DNA of 64,000 bases from Grifola frondosa (Eukaryota; Basidiomycota; Agaricomycetes; Polyporales; Grifolaceae). Positions 61,662 through 64,000 of the stretch are shown piece by piece. A program made the position numbers and the translations under genes. The stretch is from the NCBI GenBank assembly GCA_001683735.1, contig LUGG01000003.1:2108001-2172000 (forward strand), given 5' to 3'. The notes beneath the pieces are model-generated. The model was not told where the DNA came from. It saw only the letters and a list, made by a program, of their open reading frames with translations, and did no database searches. Position 1 is the first letter of the stretch; every line of letters starts with the position of its first letter.

Positions 61662-64000
61662 ATGAAGATTCAGTGTTCGGGCTGCCAGCGCGGGTTCAAC
61701 GAGCTCCGCGGATTGAAATGCCACCGCCTATCGTGCAAGAAACTCTCCCAACAGCTACTTCCCCTGAAACATGACCGCGAACAGGCCCATCTGCACGTTT
61801 ATGAGGGATGAGAATGTGCACGCAACATTAAATTGCTCCGGCTCGCGGACGAAAAGGCTGCGGAGGAGGAGAAACTCAGAGCCCAGGAGGCACGAGAGTA
61901 CGAAGAGGTAAGCCACAATAATGATTGAAGACAATAGAAATTCACGTATATCACTATCAGCTTCAGGTCCAGGCAGCCGTCGTCACAGACATGGCTGTGG
62001 TCCATTCTGTCAGCAGGGTCGGATGTAAACGCAAGGCTCCCGAGGCGCTCAAAGACTACCTTCCAAGCTCTCTGACCGGCCTTCCTAGCTTCTTTGCCCG
62101 GCCTCCACCCAAGCCCAAGCACGTGGCTAAAGTGCCACAGTCACCGAGTCCTGTACGATCCCCTACACCTGAGCCACCTCCGTTACCCAAGCACATCCAT
62201 ACCCCACCGAACTCCTTCGGAGTGTTTCGTCGCTACGTCGTTCAACCTGTCTCTGATCCAGAAGACACGCTCACTATCGAGCACTTCTCTGACTCACCCA
62301 ACCACCTTCCCACCTCCATCGATACACAGCAGTTGAGCCCACTGTGCGGCTTTGGAATTTCACTTTCCAATGCCGCGCAGAAGGCCAAGGACCACTTCTT
62401 TGCACCCTTCCTCAACGCAAGCACGTTCAAACTAATGCGTTGGTATTACTCCACCTCTCCCTACAAGTCAGCATCCGACCTCGACCGCCTTGTCACAGAT
62501 GTTCTCTGCGCTGACGACTTCAATCCCAACGACCTTGAGAGCTTCCGCGCTGCCCGAGAGATGAAGCGCTTGGACGAATTCACGGACTCAAGCGCCGCCT
62601 TTTCTGCAGCGGACGGATGGCGCGAGGAGTCTGTCAAGATCAAACTCCCTCACAGTGGCACACGCTGGGATTCCGAGGACGACGCACCAGAATTCGAGGT
62701 CAAGGGCATTTTTGTATGGCCTCTAATTGAAGTTATCAAAGCAGCCTTCCAGGACCCGAGCGCATGCGGCTTCCACTGGCTTCCCTTCAAGTATCTCTGG
62801 CAATCTGATCCTGTGTCCGGACCAACTCCTCCCCCGGAACGTGTCTATACTGACACCTACAATTCGGACGCCATGCTCGAGGCCGACGCTGAGATCCGAG
62901 CACAACCCCGGAATCCAGAAGACTCGCCCGACATCGAATACTCGGTCGCTCCCATCCTCGTATGGTCCGACTCCACCCACCTAGCGAGTTTCAGCACCGC
63001 CTCTCTGTGGCCCATTTACGCTTTTTTCGGGAACCTTTCCAAGTATACTCGCGCAAAGCCGCGTTCATTTGCAGCGCAGCATCTCGCATACATACCCAAG
63101 GTGCGTTCTCACTTTTTCATCCGCATAAAATTCTCTGTCCATTCTAACACTCCATTTTAGCTCCCAGGGTCGTTCCAACAACATTATCAATCCATCTTTC
63201 AATCGCCTGCGACCGTAGCCGTCCTGCGCTTTGTGAACCGCGAACTCATGCATAAAATCTGGCTCCTCCTGCTTTCGCCAGATTTTATGCACGCGTACGT
63301 GCACGGCATCTTGATCAAGTGCGGCGATGGTGTCATGAGGCGGATATTTCCGCGCTTCTTCACATATTCTGCGGATTATCCAGAGAAGTAAGAGTGCTTC
63401 CATTTACACTGTTAACCGGACTAATTATTTTGTTTAGAATCTTGCTCGCATGCATCAGGTATCTTGCAAGATGCCCATGTCCGGACTGCCATACGAAGAA
63501 GGTCTACGTGCCAGGTTTGGGCACTACTGTAGATCGGCAGCACCGAGTGAAGCGTCGAGAAGACACACAGGTCGTTCAAGACAAAATTGCCCTCACGCGC
63601 AAATGGATCTTCGAGGATGGGGCACCTGTGGAAGGTGCTTGGATCAACCGTAAGCTCAAGGAAACTTTCCTAACAACTACTCGAGTGCGCGTCTTCTCCA
63701 ATTTCATGTCTCCGGGCTAATACCATTGTTTTTACAGAGCACGTTCTCGATACGGTTCGCTCAATTCGGCTTCAATCATTATGAACTCTTCGTGCTGGAC
63801 CTCATGCACGAATTTGAACTCGGAGTATTCAAGGGAATCTTGACGCACACCATTCGTTTACTGATCGCTGCGGGGAACGACAACATTCAAGAATTTGACG
63901 AGCGGTGCGCTTCAATCTATTTGCTTTGTTTAAGTCCTTACTGATTTCTGGCGTGTTGCAGATTTGCGCTTGTGCCCACATTTGGCCGTGATACTATACG
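61662..64000 (+). CDS. Plavaka-type transposase (3' end beyond window)
   Basis: The start MKIQCSGCQRGFNELRGLKC gives a Cys/His zinc-finger-like head (CSGCQRGF, KCHRLSCKKL). An in-frame TGA near 61810 interrupts the next part, which otherwise continues as a charged helix (LADEKAAEEEKLRAQEAREY). After an intron comes a Pro-rich region, then the core: FLNASTFKLMRWYYSTSPYK, VWPLIEVIKAAFQDPSACG, APILVWSDSTHLASFS (candidate catalytic Asp), LWPIYAFFGNLSKYTRAKP, RFFTYSADYPEKILLACIRY, CPCPDCHTKKV and LDLMHEFELGVFKGILTHTI. These blocks are typical of Plavaka elements. The gene runs off the right edge. The TGA may be a consensus error or inactivation. Confidence 0.85.

Larger units (their letters stand above)
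58804..64000. mobile_element. Plavaka-type DNA transposon (left end and most of body)
   Basis: Begins about where TPR-SET copy 3 loses similarity. It holds a 370-bp non-coding end rich in short inverted repeats, a DUF6698 gene on the minus strand, a divergent promoter and a transposase of the Plavaka group (CACTA-related DNA transposons of basidiomycetes) on the plus strand. The right end lies beyond the window, so terminal inverted repeats and the target duplication cannot be checked. The left limit is inferred from the paralogue break. Confidence 0.75.

Overview
The window looks like nuclear DNA of an agaricomycete basidiomycete, probably a wood-decay fungus. Genes are densely packed and carry many introns of about 50-60 bp with GT..AG ends. 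The protein families (AA9 LPMO, M43 secreted metalloprotease, SLA1, eRF3, VFA1, Plavaka/DUF6698 transposon genes) are typical of that group. No prokaryotic signatures (operons, Shine-Dalgarno sites, CRISPR) were seen.

Layout. 1-16 kb: VFA1 and class III alcohol dehydrogenase (divergent), a membrane-anchored acyl-CoA-binding protein, mitochondrial mS34 and GatC (divergent), a secreted M43 metalloprotease, dUTPase divergent from an SQ-rich disordered protein, an AA9 LPMO and a 14-3-3 protein. 16-30 kb: intron-containing tRNA-Arg(ACG), deoxyhypusine synthase, the SEC7-type ARF-GEF, SLA1, and a second tRNA-Arg(ACG) with the same mature sequence on the other strand. 30-49 kb: a very large gene encoding a GB1/RHD3-like GTPase with Cys/His-rich and vWA-like regions, an RBR ubiquitin ligase with an unusual Cys/His-motif N-terminal domain, eRF3, and MLH3. 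50-59 kb: three head-to-tail paralogues of a TPR-SET (SMYD-like) methyltransferase, the third cut off in the SET region. 59-64 kb: a Plavaka-type DNA transposon, with a DUF6698 gene on the minus strand and a transposase on the plus strand that runs off the window. Its left end lies at or near the point where the third SET paralogue breaks off.

Most conserved genes can only be read end to end if one or more single-base indels are allowed, usually a base missing from a short homopolymer. Housekeeping genes (eRF3, 14-3-3, dUTPase, mS34) show this too, so uncorrected consensus errors are more likely than mass pseudogenisation. Gene limits below are outer limits of the coding span including introns. 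Exon frames were read by eye and may shift within a gene.

Many genes are paired head to head (VFA1/ADH, mS34/GatC, dUTPase/SQ-rich protein, DHS/SEC7, GTPase-vWA/RBR, DUF6698/transposase). This implies shared promoters; mS34/GatC (both mitochondrial translation) and dUTPase/SQ-rich protein (MluI cell-cycle box between them) are the most suggestive. The least understood genes are the GTPase-vWA giant, the cysteine-motif/RBR fusion, the SQ-rich protein and the TPR-SET array.
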